DNA of 6,712 nt, from contig PMUE01000154.1 of assembly GCA_003167055.1 (NCBI GenBank), positions 1 to 6,712 on the forward strand, written 5' to 3'. Source of the stretch: Vulcanimicrobiota bacterium. GTDB taxonomy: Bacteria; Vulcanimicrobiota; Vulcanimicrobiia; Vulcanimicrobiales; Vulcanimicrobiaceae. How positions within the stretch are numbered: position 1 is the stretch's first letter; the number at the start of each line of letters is the position of its first letter. The notes under the pieces were generated by a model. That model searched no databases. It saw only the letters and a program-made list of their open reading frames with translations, and was not told the DNA's origin. The position numbers were made by a program, and so were the translations under genes. Below are positions 5,133-6,712 of the stretch, piece after piece.

Positions 5133-6432
5133 TTTCCACGACCTCTTCATTGCGCGCCGTACCGTTGGGGCTAATAAACACGCGCACGGAAAGAATGCGG
5201 CGTCCGCGTGTGCGCTCAACTTTCAGGCGCGTGTTCCGATCGGCAATGATTTCCTCGCCCTCGCGCGGCAGACGCCCGAAGAGCCCGACGATGTAGCCGC
5301 CGATCGTTTCAAAATCTTCGCTCGGGATGTGTGTACCGAGCTTATCGTTCACGTCGTCGATATTGGTGCCGGCTTCAACCACGGCCTCTTCATCCGAAAC
5401 GACGTGGATCGGTTCCTGCTCGTCTTGGTCGTGCTCGTCGCGAATCTCGCCGACGATTTCTTCGAGCAGGTCTTCCATCGTTACGAGCCCGGCCGTACCG
5501 CCGTATTCGTCGACGACGATCGACATCGAAAACTTTTCGCGCTGCATCTCGCGCAGCAGCTCGGCGAGCTTCTTCGTTTCGGGCACGTGCGAGGCCGGCC
5601 GCATCAACGAGCGTAGGCTGGTCTGCGCCAGCGTGCCGTTGGCCAGCGCGATCAGGAGCTCGCGATCGTGCACGATGCCGACGATGTCGTCTTTCGACTC
5701 TTGGTAGACCGGCAGCTTGGAGTACCCTTCCGAAATGACTACGTCGAGCGCGCGGCGCGGCGAATCGTCGATCGAGACCGCGACCATCTCCGGCCGGGGC
5801 GTCATGATCTCGCGCACGATCGTATCGCCGAACTCGATGACCGAATGGATCATCTCGCGCTCTTCTTCTTCGATCACGCGCTGCTCGGCACCGACGTCGA
5901 CCAACGAGCGAATATCTTCTTCCGTCACGTAGATGTGGTGCGCGACGCGGATGCCGAAGATCCGCAGAATGCCGTTCGCAACAAACGTGAAGGCGTTGCT
6001 GATCGGGGTGATCACGATCGCAACGATGCGCAGCACGGGCGACAGCACGAGCAGCCAGCGGTCGCCGCTGCCGGCTGCCAGCGTCTTAGGAATGATTTCG
6101 CCGAAGAGCAGCAACACAAGCGCCATCACCAACGTCGCCCACAAGGCCGGCTGCGCCAGACCCATGTCGATGGCGATGGTGGTGGCGAGCGAGTCGGCCG
6201 CCAGCAACGCGACCGTGTTGCCGATCAAGATCGAGGTCAACACGTGACTCTTGTCGTCGACCAGCGCGACCACCGTACCCGCGCCGCGCACCTTGCGGTC
6301 CTGGAGGCTGCGGGCGCGCACGCGCCCGACCGAGACCAACGCGGTCTCCGACGCAGAAAAGAAGGCCGCGGCAAGCACCAGGACGATGAGCGCGGCGACT
6401 TCGAGCCAGTTAGTCGGGTGAGCCGCCGTCAT
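5110..6432 (-). CDS. CNNM/CorC-HlyC family membrane protein with CBS pair
   Basis: The 440-residue protein belongs to the hemolysin C/CorC-type family, whose characterised members take part in divalent-cation (Mg or Co) export or homeostasis. A DUF21/CNNM membrane domain spans about residues 1-190, with hydrophobic segments near 9-27, 65-88, 95-115 and 125-155 and the motif FSASETALVSV (25-35). GEIIPKTLA (111-119) is the family signature inside the membrane domain. Two CBS domains follow: about 205-265 (MTPRPEMVAVSIDD, then GYSKLPVYQ) and 275-335 (SIVVDEYGGTAGLVTMEDLLE). The C-terminal CorC_HlyC domain covers about 342-422 (ETIGGYIVGLFGRLPREGEEI). The ATG at 6432 is 42 nt from the preceding stop and has only a weak ribosome site. 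Transport specificity is not deducible; it may instead be regulatory. Confidence 0.93.
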   Translation of the reverse strand: MTAAHPTNWLEVAALIVLVLAAAFFSASETALVSVGRVRARSLQDRKVRGAGTVVALVDDKSHVLTSILIGNTVALLAADSLATTIAIDMGLAQPALWATLVMALVLLLFGEIIPKTLAAGSGDRWLLVLSPVLRIVAIVITPISNAFTFVANGILRIFGIRVAHHIYVTEEDIRSLVDVGAEQRVIEEEEREMIHSVIEFGDTIVREIMTPRPEMVAVSIDDSPRRALDVVISEGYSKLPVYQESKDDIVGIVHDRELLIALANGTLAQTSLRSLMRPASHVPETKKLAELLREMQREKFSMSIVVDEYGGTAGLVTMEDLLEEIVGEIRDEHDQDEQEPIHVVSDEEAVVEAGTNIDDVNDKLGTHIPSEDFETIGGYIVGLFGRLPREGEEIIADRNTRLKVERTRGRRILSVRVFISPNGTARNEEVVENEHDVAQ

Positions 6433-6474
6433 GATGCGGGACTTCGGTCAGGGTCGGTATTCAAATCGGCGCCA

Positions 6475-6712
6475 TTATAGCACAAGGTGCGAGCGGGCCA
6501 GCAGGTAGACCGCTAGGGCGACCACCGTCCCCAGGACCGAGCCGGCCACGACCTCGCCCGTGCTGTGGAACTTGGCCTCGACCCGGCTCTGGGCCACGAG
6601 GAAGGCCAAGAAATAGGCCAGGAGCGCGGCGAGCGGCCGCTGGTAGAGAAACGCCAAGAGGGTAGCCGCGGCGAAGGCCAGGGCCGCATGTCCCGAGATC
6701 GCGCCGCCCTGC
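6475..6712 (-). CDS. PAP2-superfamily membrane phosphatase, C-terminal part (5' end outside the window)
   Basis: Seventy-eight C-terminal residues are visible, open to the right edge and ending at a TAA at 6475. An ATG at 6657 lies inside the domain and is not the real start. The visible part begins GGAISGHAALAF, containing the PAP2 motif SGH. It ends with SRVEAKFHSTGEV, which fits the third motif SRxxxxxHxxx(D/E), with Glu in place of the usual Asp. Two or three membrane helices are seen (about 10-23, 27-41, 54-72). Such proteins dephosphorylate lipid phosphates at the membrane. In related gene orders a diacylglycerol kinase-like domain can precede a PAP2 domain in the same polypeptide near cdd and recO, so the missing N-terminus could be DgkA-like; that part is inference. 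Confidence 0.8.
   Translation of the reverse strand, partial: QGGAISGHAALAFAAATLLAFLYQRPLAALLAYFLAFLVAQSRVEAKFHSTGEVVAGSVLGTVVALAVYLLARSHLVL

Noticed and set aside
5668..6480. Plus-strand open frame of 270 codons opposite the CorC-type gene
   Set aside because: The opposite frame has a complete CNNM/CBS/CorC domain set; the plus-strand translation is a His/Asp/Arg-rich antisense product without recognisable domains.

Overview
The window is a GC-rich bacterial chromosomal segment in which every gene I can support lies on the minus strand, so transcription runs from the right edge to the left edge. Codon use is strongly GC-biased and the genes are tightly packed, with several overlaps. The gene set (RuvX, MltG, DUF1292, three-cysteine cytidine deaminase, RecO, CorC-type protein, PAP2-type protein) resembles neighbourhoods common in Firmicutes-like and related Gram-positive or deep-branching lineages. 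With the high GC this suggests an uncultured-type phylum such as Eremiobacterota/WPS-2 or a relative, but that placement is a low-confidence guess from gene order alone.

In transcription order the layout is: the C-terminal part of a PAP2-type membrane phosphatase (right edge to 6475); a CNNM/CBS/CorC-HlyC membrane protein (6432-5110); cytidine deaminase (5132-4731, overlapping the previous gene); RecO (4771-4031, overlapping cdd by 41 nt and needing a TTG start); RuvX/YqgF (4025-3612); the peptidoglycan endolytic transglycosylase MltG (3615-2656, 4-nt overlap); and a small acidic DUF1292 protein (2636-2337). Together this is a housekeeping block for lipid-linked phosphate metabolism, nucleoside salvage, DNA repair, rRNA processing and cell-wall synthesis, very probably transcribed as one or a few long operons.

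Between DUF1292 and the next gene sits a 273-bp element (2068-2340) with 34-bp terminal inverted repeats (31/34 matches), TA dinucleotides at both edges and two further internal hairpins. It looks like a non-autonomous MITE-type element. It forms the stop codon of the upstream gene, and its left repeat supplies the ATG and first ten codons of the downstream glycosyltransferase. This is the most interesting feature of the window.

Downstream come an MGDG-synthase/UgtP-type diacylglycerol glycosyltransferase (2098-932), a DoxX-family membrane protein joined to it by a GTGA overlap (935-390), and the start of a secreted lipoprotein with a chitobiase-type C-terminal (CHB_HEX_C) domain (364 to the left edge). 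These three look like an envelope-related sub-operon. I saw no rRNA, tRNA, CRISPR array or convincing intrinsic terminator.
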